Assembly (NCBI RefSeq): GCF_014641735.1
Contig: NZ_BMIH01000005.1
Coordinates: 186,001 to 250,000, forward strand
Direction: 5' to 3'
DNA length: 64,000 nt
From: Sphingomonas metalli
GTDB taxonomy: Bacteria > Pseudomonadota > Alphaproteobacteria > Sphingomonadales > Sphingomonadaceae
The notes beneath the pieces are model-generated. The model searched no databases. It was not told where the DNA came from and saw only the letters and a program-made list of their open reading frames with translations. This document shows positions 16,710-26,052 of this stretch, one piece after another (the stretch's first letter is position 1; every line of letters begins with the position of its first letter). The translations under genes were made by a program, and so were the position numbers.

Positions 16710-17854
16710 GCTAGGTCTCCGCTTTCGATCTCTGTCCATTTCGCATCGCCCTGCGCGTTGGCGATGACCGCCTCGATGAAGCCCATCGTGCGCAGCCCGT
16801 CGCCGACACCGGGGAACCAGCGCTCGCGTCCGCCGTCGATCGCGGCGGCGAAGGCACGGTAAAGATTGCCGAAGGCCTCGATATAGCCCTCCGGATGACC
16901 CGCGGGTGTACGGAGCAGCGCGACGGTGCGCGGGTCGAGGCCTGGACCTCCGGCGCGCACGACTTCCGCCGGACGGTCGAGCCAGCGCAGCGTCAGCGTA
17001 TTGGGCTCCATCTGCGACCATTCGAGGCCGCCGCGGGTGCCGTAGACGCGCAGGCGCAGGCCATTTTCCTCGCCCGCCGCGACCTGGCTCGCCTTCAGCG
17101 TGCCGGTGGCGCCGTTGGCGAAGCGCAGCAGCGCGCTGACATCGTCGTCGAGCCGCCGGCCCGGCACATGGATGGCGAGATCGGCCGAGACCGCGGCGAC
17201 GCGCTCGCCCGAGACATGTTCCGCAAGCTGGAAAGCATGGGTGCCGATATCGCCGAGGCAACCGCCCAGGCCCGCCTGCGCGGGATCGGTGCGCCACGCG
17301 GCCTGCTTGTTGCCGCCGGTGTCGATCGGCTGGCTGAGCCAGCCTTGCAGATATTCGACCTGGACGACGCGGATCGCGCCGAGATCGCCGCGGGCGACAC
17401 GCACGCGCGCCTCCTCCACCAACGGATAGCCGCTATAGGTGAAGGCGAGCGCGAAGAGCTTGCCGCTCGACCGCGCGGCGGCGGCGATCGCGCGCGCCTC
17501 GTCGCCGGTCATCGCCATCGGCTTCTCGCAGAAGACGTGGAAGCCCGCATCGAGGGCGGCGATCGCCATCGGCGCATGGACATGGTTCGGGGTGACGATC
17601 GCCAGCGCGTCGATCCGCTCGCCTTCGGGCAGCGCGCGCTCGCCCGCGATCAGCGCGTCGAACGAGGGATAGACGCGCTCGGGGGCGAGGCCCAGGGCCG
17701 CGCCGCTGCGGCGGCTACGCTCGGCATCGGTGCTGAATGCGCCGGCGACGAGCCGCCAGTCGCCGTCGAGCGCGGCGGCGTGGCGGTGGATCGCGCCGAT
17801 AAAGGCGCCTTCGCCGCCACCGGCCATGCCCAGTCGGAGTGGACGTGCCGTCAT
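16706..17854 (-). CDS. Gfo/Idh/MocA-family NAD(P)-dependent oxidoreductase
   Basis: A 382-aa cytoplasmic dehydrogenase. The N-terminal Rossmann fold starts LRLGMAGGGEGAFIG, VTPNHVH and FCEKPMAM are family signatures (the EKP lysine is catalytic in the family), and GGCLGDIGTHAF gives the second conserved motif. Members act on myo-inositol, glucose-6-phosphate, keto-sugars and similar substrates. In this operon reduction of imported 3-keto-glucose to glucose is the most economical role (inference). The start lies 4 bp after the stop of the upstream isomerase gene. Confidence 0.88.
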   Translation of the reverse strand: MTARPLRLGMAGGGEGAFIGAIHRHAAALDGDWRLVAGAFSTDAERSRRSGAALGLAPERVYPSFDALIAGERALPEGERIDALAIVTPNHVHAPMAIAALDAGFHVFCEKPMAMTGDEARAIAAAARSSGKLFALAFTYSGYPLVEEARVRVARGDLGAIRVVQVEYLQGWLSQPIDTGGNKQAAWRTDPAQAGLGGCLGDIGTHAFQLAEHVSGERVAAVSADLAIHVPGRRLDDDVSALLRFANGATGTLKASQVAAGEENGLRLRVYGTRGGLEWSQMEPNTLTLRWLDRPAEVVRAGGPGLDPRTVALLRTPAGHPEGYIEAFGNLYRAFAAAIDGGRERWFPGVGDGLRTMGFIEAVIANAQGDAKWTEIESGDLA

Positions 17855-17858
17855 CGCC

Positions 17859-18923
17859 TCAGGCCTCCCGCCCGTCGAGCCCGAGCACGCGGCGGATCGC
17901 CGCCCGGTCGACGCCGCTCGCGGCGAAGTCGTCGAAGGCATGGTCGGTGAGGTGGATGATGTGGTCGCGGATGAAGGGCGCACCCTCGCGGGCGCCGTCT
18001 TCCGCCCGCTTCAGCGCGCACTCCCATTCCAGCACCGCCCAACCCTCATAGCCATATTGGGCGAGCTTGCTGAAGATAGCCGAGAAATCGACCTGCCCGT
18101 CGCCGAGAGAACGGAAGCGGCCGGCACGGTCCACCCAGCTCTCATAGCCGCCATAGACACCCGAGCGGCCGGTCGGGTTGAACTCCGCATCCTTGACGTG
18201 GAAGCAGGAGATGCGGTCGTGATAGCGGTCGATGAAGTCGAGATAGTCGAGCTGCTGCAGCACATAATGCGACGGATCGAACAAGAGGCGGGCGCGCGGA
18301 TGATGGTCGACCGCGACCAGGAACCGCTCCCAGCTCGCGCCATCGTGCAGATCCTCGCCGGGATGGACCTCGAACGCGCAGTCGACCCCGCACTCCTCGA
18401 ACACGTCGAGGATCGGCAGCCAGCGCCGCGCCAGCTCGGCGAACGCCTCTTCCACCAGTCCTGCCGGGCGTTGCGGCCAGGGATAGACATAGGGCCAGGC
18501 GAGCGCGCCGGAGAAGGTGGCGTGCGCGTTGAGGCCGAGATTGGCGCTCGCTCTCGCGGCGAGCTTGACCTGCTCCACGGCCCAGGCCTGCCGTTCGGCA
18601 GGCTTGCCGTGCAGCTCGGCCGGAGCGAAACCGTCGAACAGCGTGTCATAGGCCGGGTGAACGGCGACGAGCTGGCCCTGGAGGTGCGTCGAGAGCTCGG
18701 TGACGGCGATGCCGTGCCGGTCGAGCCGGGCGCGCAGGTCGTCGCAATAGGCGCGACTTTCCGCCGCCTGTTTGAGGTCGATCAGCCGGTCGTTGCAGGG
18801 GATCTGAACGCCGACATAGCCCAGGCCCGCGGCCCATTCGGCCATGTTGTCCAGCGTGTCGAACGGCGCGGCGTCGCCCATGAACTGCGCGAGGAAGATC
18901 GCGGGACCCTTCATCGCGGTCAT
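17859..18923 (-). CDS. Cytoplasmic sugar phosphate isomerase/epimerase-family TIM-barrel protein
   Basis: A 354-aa xylose-isomerase-like TIM barrel without a signal peptide, so unlike the two related proteins at 14088 and 24998 it is cytoplasmic. Metal-site candidates are in CAFEVHPGE, LLFDPSHY and SCFHVKDAEF. The ATG at 18923 overlaps the stop of the MFS transporter gene. It probably isomerises or epimerises a keto-sugar brought in by that transporter, feeding or competing with the Gfo/Idh enzyme. The precise substrate is not readable from sequence. Confidence 0.87.
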   Translation of the reverse strand: MTAMKGPAIFLAQFMGDAAPFDTLDNMAEWAAGLGYVGVQIPCNDRLIDLKQAAESRAYCDDLRARLDRHGIAVTELSTHLQGQLVAVHPAYDTLFDGFAPAELHGKPAERQAWAVEQVKLAARASANLGLNAHATFSGALAWPYVYPWPQRPAGLVEEAFAELARRWLPILDVFEECGVDCAFEVHPGEDLHDGASWERFLVAVDHHPRARLLFDPSHYVLQQLDYLDFIDRYHDRISCFHVKDAEFNPTGRSGVYGGYESWVDRAGRFRSLGDGQVDFSAIFSKLAQYGYEGWAVLEWECALKRAEDGAREGAPFIRDHIIHLTDHAFDDFAASGVDRAAIRRVLGLDGREA

Positions 18924-20170
18924 GCGGCGGTCTCCATGCGGCGGTCGTCCCGGAAGGTGAGCTGGAAGAGGAGCGCGATCGCCGCGGCGGCGATGGCGGG
19001 ATACCACCACATCGCATGCCAGTCGGCGATGGTCGGGGTCGCGGGCAGCTGCGCGTAGAGGAGCGCGCCGATCTGCGAGCCGAGCAGCATGCCCACGCCA
19101 TAGGTGAACAGCGTCAGCATGCCCTGCGCCTGCGCGTTGACCCCCTTGGGCGTCGCGATCGTGCCGGTGTAGATCGCGCCGGCGACGAAGAAGAAGTCGT
19201 AGCAGACGCCGTGGAGCGCCACGCCGAGATAGATCGCCCACAGATTGCCGCCGCCGTCGCCGATCGCGAACAGCGCGTAGCGCAGCGCCCAGGCGACCAT
19301 GCCGACCAGCAGCAGCGGCTTCACCCCGAAGCGGCGATAAAGCCAGGGCATCGAGAACATGAAGGCGAGTTCCGACATCTGCCCGATCGCCAGCGTGCCG
19401 CCGACATTCTCGATCCCCGCCGCGCCGACATAGGGCGAGGCATAGGCATAATACATCGCGAGCGGGATCGAGATCAGCGTAGCGCAGAGGATGAAGATCA
19501 GGAACGAGCGCTGGCGCATCAGTCCGAATGCCTCGACACAGAAGACCTGCGCCACGATCCCCTCGTCACGCGGCGCATCGGAGGGCACGTCGGGCAAGGT
19601 GAGGCTGTAGAGGCCGAGCGCGACCGACACGACCGCGGCGACCCGGAAGATCTCCGGGCTGGCCGACAGCCCGGCCCAGCCGACGATCAGCCCAGCCGCG
19701 ATCCAGCCGAGCGTGCCGAAGGCGCGGACGAAGGGGAAATTGTCGGTGCGCTCGCCGAAGCTCTTGAGCGCGATGGTGTTCGCCAGGCCCACGGTCGGCA
19801 TGTAGAGGATCATGTAGCCGAGCAGGACCCAGACGAAGGTCGCGCCGTTCTCCGGCGTGACCAGCCCCGGCATCGCGAACAGGATCGCACCGCCGACGAG
19901 GTGCAGGATCACCATCAGCATCTTCGGACTGACATAGCGCGCCGCCGCCATGCCGAGGAGGAAGGAGCCGGCGATGGAGGCGATCGGCCCCATCGAGAAG
20001 GCATTGCCGATGAGGTTGCCGATGCCCACCGTCTGCATCGCCAGGCCGAGCGTGACGTTCCACGCACCCCAGACGAAGAATTGCATGAACATCAAGGCAC
20101 TAAGCCGAGCGGTCAGCCCGCTGCCGGCCGGGCGCACGGCAGCACCCATCGCTTCATTCGCCAAGGCCAT
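18920..20170 (-). CDS. MFS sugar/nucleoside:H+ symporter-like transporter (NupG-type)
   Basis: A 416-aa inner-membrane carrier with about 12 hydrophobic segments, of the nucleoside:proton symporter type within MFS (MFMQFFVWGAWNVTLGLAM at helix 1, FPFVRAFGTLGWIAAG, and VCYDFFFVAGAIYTG). It is the first gene of the eight-gene operon, behind the LacI-type operator, so it probably imports the keto-sugar or hexose produced in the periplasm. A strong GGGGAGAGGG ribosome binding site precedes the ATG. Confidence 0.85.
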   Translation of the reverse strand: MALANEAMGAAVRPAGSGLTARLSALMFMQFFVWGAWNVTLGLAMQTVGIGNLIGNAFSMGPIASIAGSFLLGMAAARYVSPKMLMVILHLVGGAILFAMPGLVTPENGATFVWVLLGYMILYMPTVGLANTIALKSFGERTDNFPFVRAFGTLGWIAAGLIVGWAGLSASPEIFRVAAVVSVALGLYSLTLPDVPSDAPRDEGIVAQVFCVEAFGLMRQRSFLIFILCATLISIPLAMYYAYASPYVGAAGIENVGGTLAIGQMSELAFMFSMPWLYRRFGVKPLLLVGMVAWALRYALFAIGDGGGNLWAIYLGVALHGVCYDFFFVAGAIYTGTIATPKGVNAQAQGMLTLFTYGVGMLLGSQIGALLYAQLPATPTIADWHAMWWYPAIAAAAIALLFQLTFRDDRRMETAA

Positions 20171-20212
20171 CGAACGCCCTCTCCCCGCGCAGTGTGCCTG
20201 CTGTCTGACAAA

Positions 20213-20252
20213 AGGCTAGGCAGATCGCGCGGCGATGTAAAGGTTTACATCG
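20213..20252 (-). promoter_or_regulatory. LacI-type operator and promoter of the 3-keto-glycoside operon
   Basis: CGATGTAAA-GG-TTTACATCG (20233-20252) is a 20-bp palindrome of the LacI/GalR operator kind. On the minus strand its TTTACA half (complement of 20236-20241) is a -35 hexamer. The -10 TAGCCT (complement of 20213-20218) follows after exactly 17 bp. A repressor on the palindrome would block leftward transcription. The same site lies 41 bp before the lacI-family start, so the regulator may also control itself. Confidence 0.7.
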
Positions 20253-20292
20253 TGACCATCGACTTCACTGCGTTTCGCCGCCATGACGGGGC

Positions 20293-21306
20293 ATGCCGAC
20301 GATCATCGACGTCGCCGCCCGGGCGGGCGTGTCCACCGCGACGGTGTCGCGCGTGCTCAGCCGGCCCGAGCGCGTCAGCGAGCCGACGCGGCGGCGCGTG
20401 CTGGAGGCGGTGCGCGCGCTGGACTATGTGCCGAACGTCGCCGCGCGAACGCTGCGCACCCTGCGCGCGGCCAAGATCCTGCTGACCGTGCCCGACATTT
20501 CCAACCCCTTCTTCGCCAGCGTGATTCGCGGCGCGGAGGAGGCGGCGCGCGATGCCGGCTATGCCGTCGTGGTCGGGGACACGCGCCACGATCCCGAGGT
20601 GGAGGATCAATATGCCGGCATGCTGTCCCGCCGCGAGGTCGACGGGCTCATCTTCCTGGGCCATCGGCTGCCCGCCAGCCTGGCGCCGCTGCTCGGGCAG
20701 CCGGGCGCGCCGCCGCCGATCGTCAACGGCTGCGAGTACAGCCCCGATCTCGGCGTCCCGAGCGTCCATATCGACAATGCCGCGGCCAGTTGCGACGCGA
20801 TGGAGCATCTGATCGCCCTGGGGCACCGCGACATCGGGGTGATCAGCGGCCCGGCGATCAGTCCGATCAGCCGGGACCGGCTCGCCGGCGCCCGCGCGGT
20901 GGCGCAGGCCCATGGGCTCGGCGAGCGGTTGCTGGTGCGCGTGGCCGACTATTCGGCGCCCTCCGCATGCGAGGCGACGCGGGAACTCCTGTCGCGTCGT
21001 GTCACCGCGATCTTCTGCTTCAGCGACGAGATGGCGCTTGGCGCGATCAGCGCGGTGGGGCGGGCGGGGCTGCACTGCCCGCGGGACGTGTCGGTGATCG
21101 GCTTCGACGACCTGCCGTTCGCCCGCTTCTTCGAGCCGCCGCTGACCACCATCGCCCAGCCCCAGGCGATGATCGGCCGGCGCACCGTCGCACTGCTGGT
21201 CGACCTGTTGCAGGGCATCCACTGTCCGGACCGTCAGGAGACGTTGCGCCACGACCTGATCGTCCGCGCCAGCACGGGACCGGCACGGAGCGGCGGAGCG
21301 GGTTGA
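20293..21306 (+). CDS. LacI/GalR-family transcriptional regulator
   Basis: A 337-aa repressor. The N-terminal helix-turn-helix and hinge helix are clear (TIIDVAARAGVSTATVSRVL, about residues 3-22, then LDYVPNVAARTLR). The sugar-binding periplasmic-protein-like domain follows (VPDISNPFFASVIRGAEEAA; FSDEMALGAISAVGRAGL; VIGFDDLPFARFFEPPLTTI). It is divergent from the eight-gene operon and a LacI-type palindrome lies in between, so it most likely represses that operon until a glycoside or keto-sugar inducer binds. Confidence 0.92.
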   Translation: MPTIIDVAARAGVSTATVSRVLSRPERVSEPTRRRVLEAVRALDYVPNVAARTLRTLRAAKILLTVPDISNPFFASVIRGAEEAARDAGYAVVVGDTRHDPEVEDQYAGMLSRREVDGLIFLGHRLPASLAPLLGQPGAPPPIVNGCEYSPDLGVPSVHIDNAAASCDAMEHLIALGHRDIGVISGPAISPISRDRLAGARAVAQAHGLGERLLVRVADYSAPSACEATRELLSRRVTAIFCFSDEMALGAISAVGRAGLHCPRDVSVIGFDDLPFARFFEPPLTTIAQPQAMIGRRTVALLVDLLQGIHCPDRQETLRHDLIVRASTGPARSGGAG

Positions 21307-21371
21307 ACGAACGCCATCAACGCCGGACAATACGATAATAACCGTTATGTTAAGTCGTAGGTCAGGCTGGT

Positions 21372-24300
21372 TTGCCAAAGCAGATTAGCGACCATGGCCG
21401 CCGCCAGCCCTATTCTTTTATGCCTCCGGGGGCGAGCAAGGTACTGATGTTGGACGGGAACTTCAGCGGAGCACAGCGCTGGCCCCACGCCGGAGGCGAA
21501 ATGGCGGAACGGATCCGGCGCCATCCATGGCGTTCCACGCCGCTCGGCGCGATCGATCGGTGGCCGCAAGCGTTGCGCACCGCGCTCGACATGATGCTTG
21601 CCATGCCCGGCCCGGCGACGATCCTGTGGGGTGCCGACCACCTGCAATTCTACAACGACGCCTATATTCCGATCGCGCGCGATCGGCATCCGGCGCTGCT
21701 CGGCTGTCCGGTGGAACAGGGCTGGCCCGACGCCTATCCGACGATCATCGCCGACCTGCTGGCCGCCGTGGAGCGTGGCGAGGCCTGCCGGCTCGTTGCG
21801 CATCCGGTCCGGCTGATCGGAGCGGACGGGCGGCCGGAGGACCGGATGTTCGACACCGACTGGTCCCCGATCCGCGACCGCGCCGGACGGATCGCAGGCG
21901 CCCTCCAGACCCTGACCGAAGCGACCGATCGGGTTTGCGCCGAGGCCGCGATGCGGGAGAGCGAGGCGCGCCATCGGCTGCTGGTCGGCAGCCAAGCACA
22001 GGCAATTTGGGAGACCGACCGCGACGGGGTCGTCGTGACCGACAGCGAGAGCTGGCGGCGCTATACCGGGCAAACGCTGGACGAGTGGCTGGGCTATGGC
22101 TGGCTCGACGCGATCCACCCCGACGACCGCGGCTATGCGGAGGCGCAATGGCGTGCGGCGGTCGCGGTGCGGGGCCTGGTAAACGCCGAGTTCCGGCTGC
22201 GCGCACCCGATGGCGGATGGCGCTGGACCAACGTGCGCGCCGCGCCTGTTATAAGCGACAATGGCGCGATCGAGAAATGGGCCGGCATCAATATCGATAT
22301 CGATGCCAGCAAGCGTGCCGAGGGGAACCTGCGCGAAAGCGAGGCCAAGTACCGCGCACTGTTCGAGTCGATGAACGAGGCCTTTGCCGTGGTCGAGATG
22401 TTGCGCGAGGCCGATGGCGGCTGGCGCGACCTCCGCTTCGTCGAAGCCAATGCCGCGTTCACGAGCCATAGCGGCCTGCCCTGGCCCGTCGGCAGGATCG
22501 CCACCGAATTGCTCGGGACGCCCGATCCGCGCTGGACCAGGCTGTGCGGCCGGGCGCTCGATACCGGCCGGTCGATCCGCAGCGAGGAGAGCGAGCCCGC
22601 CCTCGGGCGGATCTTCGACCTCAACGTGTTCGCGCTCGACCGGACACGCGACCGGGCCGCGATCCTGTTCACCGATGTCACCGCACGCCGCCGTGCCGAC
22701 GCGGCGCTGCGCGAGAGCGAGGAGATACGGCGGCTGGCGCTCGATAGCGGGCGCATGGGGGCGTGGACCTGGGACACCCGGGCCGGAACGGTGCGCGCGG
22801 ACGCCACCGTCCAGGCCCTGTGGGGCGTGTCCGCGACCGAGCAGCCGCATCCGGTCTCCCTCTATGCCGGCCTGATGTATGCGGACGGCGCCGCCTGGCT
22901 CGCTTCCCTTGCGGAGCAGGACATCGCGCCGGGTGCCGACGTCCAGATCGAGGTCCAGATAAAGAGCGGCCCGACCAGCGGCCATTGGGTCGAGATCCGC
23001 GGCCGGGCCGAACGCGACAAGCCCTGGATCATCAACGGCGTCAGCTTCGACATCACCGAGCAGCGGCTGGCCAGCCAGAGGCTGAAGAAGAGCGAGACGT
23101 TGTTCCGGACCATGGCCGAAGCGATCGAGGACGTATTCTACGTCACCGATCTCGATGCGGGGCGGCTCGACTATCTCAGCCCGGCCTACGAGAGTATCTG
23201 GGGCCGGTCGGCCGCAGCCTTGCAATCCGATCTGTCCGGCTTCGTCGACACCATCTTCCCCGACGATCGCGAAGGCATCGCAGCGGCCAAGGCCGCGCAG
23301 GCGCGTGGCGAGGCGGTCCATAGCGAATACCGGATCGTGCGGCCGGACGGCGAGATACGCTGGATCCTCGATCGCTGCTTCCCCGTTCCCCATGAAGGTC
23401 GTCGCCTTTCGGCCGGCATCGCGTCCGACATCACCCGGCGGCGCGCCGGGCAGGAACGCCTGCGCGCGAGCGAGGAGCGGCTGCGGCTGTTGATCGAGGG
23501 GATACCCCAACTGGTCTGGCGCTCCGCGGCCGGAGGTCATTGGACCTGGTCGAGCCCCCAGTGGCAGAGTTTTACCAGGCAGACGCTCGCGGAAAGCCTC
23601 GACCTGGGCTGGCTCGATGCCGCTCATCCCGAGGATCGTACGCTCGTCTTGCAGGCCTGGGAGCGGGCGCCGGCGCGCGGCCGCATCGATGTCGAGTTCC
23701 GCGTCCGCCGCGGCCGCGACGGAGCGTATCTCTGGCACCGCATGCGCTCGCTGCCGGTCCGCGCCGCGTCGGGGGAGGTACACGAATGGCTGGGCACCAC
23801 CACCGATGTGCAGCAGCTCAAGGAATTGCAGGAGCGGCAGGCCGTGCTGGTCGCAGAGCTTCAGCATCGCACCCGCAACCTTCTGGGCGTCGTCCACTAT
23901 CTTGCCGACATGACCGCACGGTCGAGCGCCGATCTGGAGGATTTCGGGGCGCGGTTCCGCGATCGGCTGGAGTCGCTCGCACGGGTCCAGGGGCTGTTGT
24001 CGCGACTGAGCGACGTCGATCGCGTCACCTTCGACGATCTGGTGCGCACCGAGTTGTCGGCGATGAGCGACGGGCTGGCGCGGGTGACCCTGGACGGACC
24101 GGCCGGCGTGCTTCTGCGGTCGTCCACGGTCCAGACGCTGGCGATGGTGCTGCACGAACTCGCCACCAATGCGGTGAAATATGGCGCGCTGGGGCAATCG
24201 GACGGCCGGCTGGCGGTGCGATGGCGGCTCGATTCGCCGCGCGACGGCGACCGGCCCTGGCTCCATGTCGAATGGCGCGAGAGCGGCGTTGCGATGCCCC

Positions 24301-24467
24301 CGTCGGGCAGCGCGGCGACCGGCGGCGGACAGGGGCGTGAATTGATCGAGCGGGCCCTTCCCTATCAACTCGGCGCGCGCACCTCGTATCGCATGGAGCG
24401 GGACGGCATCTGCTGCACGATCGCCATGCCGGTATCGATGCCGGTCGATGCCGCGCCGGCCGGATGA
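21372..24467 (+). CDS. Multi-PAS HWE-family sensor histidine kinase
   Basis: A 1031-aa cytoplasmic kinase without membrane segments. Five or six PAS/PAC modules fill residues about 30-815 (repeated patterns such as EARHRLLVGSQAQAIWETD, WTNVRAAPVISDNGAIEKWAG and WLDAAHPEDR). The kinase core is of the HWE type: H832 in LQHRTRNLLGVVH, the N-box HELATNAVKYGAL and the WRES(G) motif that names the family. Some relatives respond to light or redox through the PAS pocket, but no flavin-cysteine motif was recognised. No response regulator is adjacent. The start is uncertain (21372 or 21447). Confidence 0.88.
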   Translation: MPKQISDHGRRQPYSFMPPGASKVLMLDGNFSGAQRWPHAGGEMAERIRRHPWRSTPLGAIDRWPQALRTALDMMLAMPGPATILWGADHLQFYNDAYIPIARDRHPALLGCPVEQGWPDAYPTIIADLLAAVERGEACRLVAHPVRLIGADGRPEDRMFDTDWSPIRDRAGRIAGALQTLTEATDRVCAEAAMRESEARHRLLVGSQAQAIWETDRDGVVVTDSESWRRYTGQTLDEWLGYGWLDAIHPDDRGYAEAQWRAAVAVRGLVNAEFRLRAPDGGWRWTNVRAAPVISDNGAIEKWAGINIDIDASKRAEGNLRESEAKYRALFESMNEAFAVVEMLREADGGWRDLRFVEANAAFTSHSGLPWPVGRIATELLGTPDPRWTRLCGRALDTGRSIRSEESEPALGRIFDLNVFALDRTRDRAAILFTDVTARRRADAALRESEEIRRLALDSGRMGAWTWDTRAGTVRADATVQALWGVSATEQPHPVSLYAGLMYADGAAWLASLAEQDIAPGADVQIEVQIKSGPTSGHWVEIRGRAERDKPWIINGVSFDITEQRLASQRLKKSETLFRTMAEAIEDVFYVTDLDAGRLDYLSPAYESIWGRSAAALQSDLSGFVDTIFPDDREGIAAAKAAQARGEAVHSEYRIVRPDGEIRWILDRCFPVPHEGRRLSAGIASDITRRRAGQERLRASEERLRLLIEGIPQLVWRSAAGGHWTWSSPQWQSFTRQTLAESLDLGWLDAAHPEDRTLVLQAWERAPARGRIDVEFRVRRGRDGAYLWHRMRSLPVRAASGEVHEWLGTTTDVQQLKELQERQAVLVAELQHRTRNLLGVVHYLADMTARSSADLEDFGARFRDRLESLARVQGLLSRLSDVDRVTFDDLVRTELSAMSDGLARVTLDGPAGVLLRSSTVQTLAMVLHELATNAVKYGALGQSDGRLAVRWRLDSPRDGDRPWLHVEWRESGVAMPPSGSAATGGGQGRELIERALPYQLGARTSYRMERDGICCTIAMPVSMPVDAAPAG

Positions 24468-24518
24468 TTGCGCCACACCGCGCCGGGCGAGCCGACAGGA
24501 TGCGCGACAGCGATGCGG

Positions 24519-24890
24519 CTAGCGATCCTGCGCGCCGGTGCCCTGCCTCGCCCGGGGGATCCAGACGGTGCAGGAAAGGCCGCCGGTCGCCGCCGATCCG
24601 TCGGGCATGCGCGTCCGCCTGAAGCAGCCGCCCAGCGGGAACTCCCGGCCGAGCCACTTTCCCTGCGGCGTATCCTGTTCATAGGGGGCGATCCCCGCCC
24701 CTTCGAGAAAGGTCCAGAAGCGCAGCGCGACATCGCCGCCGCAGATATATTTGTGGCTGTCCTCGGTCTCGCTCACCTCGCCCGACGCGACGGCGGTGTC
24801 GAGACAGGCCGCGATCAGGCCGGGAACCTGTTCCGGAAAGGCGGGGGCGGCAGGTTCGGCGAGCAGCAGGGCGGCAGCGAGGATCGGCAT
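24519..24890 (-). CDS. Small exported hypothetical protein
   Basis: A 123-aa protein with a short signal-like N-terminus (PILAAALLLAEPAAPAF). The mature part contains three cysteines (ACLD, ICGG, GCFR) and an aromatic motif ALRFWTFLEGAG. I know no family. It converges with the HWE kinase (51-bp gap). An upstream in-frame ATG at 24929 exists, but the signal peptide fits the start at 24890. A periplasmic location is predicted. Confidence 0.6.
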   Translation of the reverse strand: MPILAAALLLAEPAAPAFPEQVPGLIAACLDTAVASGEVSETEDSHKYICGGDVALRFWTFLEGAGIAPYEQDTPQGKWLGREFPLGGCFRRTRMPDGSAATGGLSCTVWIPRARQGTGAQDR

Positions 24891-24997
24891 GGCGGCCGTG
24901 TTTCTGCGGCGTGCCGGGCCCGGCGGCAAGGCCGGTCTGCGGCGGCGACTGTCACGATCCGGCTTGCGCGAGGCGTCGTCTTCGTTAGCGTTTGGGC

Positions 24998-25837
24998 ATG
25001 ATCACGCGACGCCATGTCATCGGTTCCTCGCTCGCGCTCTGGGCGGCGGCGGGGGGATGTGCCGCTCCCGCCGTGAAGGGCCGGCTGAGACAGTCGGTCA
25101 GCCGCTGGTGCTACCAGGACATACCTCTGGACAAGCTTTGCGCCGCGGCGGCGAAGATGGGGCTGCAGGGGATCGACCTGCTCCAGCCCGCCGAATACGA
25201 GACGCCGCGCCGCCACGGGCTGCGCTGCACGATGGGCTATGCCGCCGAGCTGATGACCATCCCCAACGGCCTCAACCGACGGGAAAACCACGACGCGATC
25301 GAGCGCGCCTTCCGGGTCGGGATCCCGCAGGCCGCCAAGGCCGGCGTGCCCAACGTCATCGCCTTTTCGGGCAATCGTCGCGGCCTGTCGGACGCGGAAG
25401 GCGCGGCGAATACGGTCGCGGGGCTCAATCGCCTCAAGCCGATCGCCGAGGATCATGGCGTGACGATCTGCGTCGAGCTGCTCAACAGCAAGCGCGACCA
25501 TCCCGACTATATGGCCGACCACACCGAATGGGGTGCGAGCGTCGCCCGCGAGGTCGGCTCGCCGCGGGTTAAGCTGCTCTACGACGCCTATCACATGCAG
25601 ATCATGGAAGGCGACCTGATCGAGACGATCCGCAAGAACATCCAGTGGATCGGCCATGTCCATACCGGCGGGGTGCCCGGCCGACACAATCTCGACGGCA
25701 CGCAGGAGGTCGACTGGCGCGCGGTCGCGCGGGCGCTCGCCGATCTCAACTTTCAAGGTTATGTCGCCCATGAGTTCGTGCCGCAGGGCGATCCGCTGAC
25801 CGCATTGGAGCAGGCGGTCCGCATCTGCACCGTCTGA
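24998..25837 (+). CDS. Hydroxypyruvate isomerase-like TIM-barrel protein, exported
   Basis: A 279-aa xylose-isomerase-like TIM barrel similar to hydroxypyruvate isomerases (SVSRWCYQDIPLDKL, VELLNSKRDHPDYM, LLYDAYHMQIMEGDL, GHVHTGGVPGRHNLDG, VAHEFVP). The conserved Glu/Asp/His metal residues are visible in these motifs. The N-terminus (ITRRHVIGSSLALWAAAGGCA) is a twin-arginine-like signal and ends in a possible lipobox (AAGGC), so it may be a lipoprotein or a Tat-exported enzyme. The ATG at 24998 is preferred over an upstream TTG. It may process a sugar acid or keto-sugar. Confidence 0.85.
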   Translation: MITRRHVIGSSLALWAAAGGCAAPAVKGRLRQSVSRWCYQDIPLDKLCAAAAKMGLQGIDLLQPAEYETPRRHGLRCTMGYAAELMTIPNGLNRRENHDAIERAFRVGIPQAAKAGVPNVIAFSGNRRGLSDAEGAANTVAGLNRLKPIAEDHGVTICVELLNSKRDHPDYMADHTEWGASVAREVGSPRVKLLYDAYHMQIMEGDLIETIRKNIQWIGHVHTGGVPGRHNLDGTQEVDWRAVARALADLNFQGYVAHEFVPQGDPLTALEQAVRICTV

Positions 25838-26044
25838 TCAGACGATCCGGTATCGCACCGATTCGCCATCGGGCTCCCGCCATTCCGTATTGCGCATCCG
25901 TCAGACCGTTCCGGCGGCAGCCGAACGGAATTGATGTATGCGCTATCATGGCATCAGCCTGTTGCGCGGCTGCCACATAGCTTCGACGAAGCGCGTTCTG
26001 TCCCTTGGATATCGTTGTTCCCACATGGGTTAGGGTCTAGCCGG

Positions 26045-26052
26045 AACCGGTT
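26045..26052. promoter_or_regulatory. AACCGGTT palindrome upstream of a TonB receptor
   Basis: The site GGAACCGGTTACG (26043-26055) has a perfect 8-bp palindromic core and lies 44 bp before the receptor start. Similar cores are used by LacI-type regulators of TonB receptors in related bacteria; no cognate regulator is next to this gene. The preceding gap (25838-26040) holds no gene and no strong -35/-10 pair; TTGTTC-N17-TAGCCG just upstream is a weak candidate. Confidence 0.35.
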
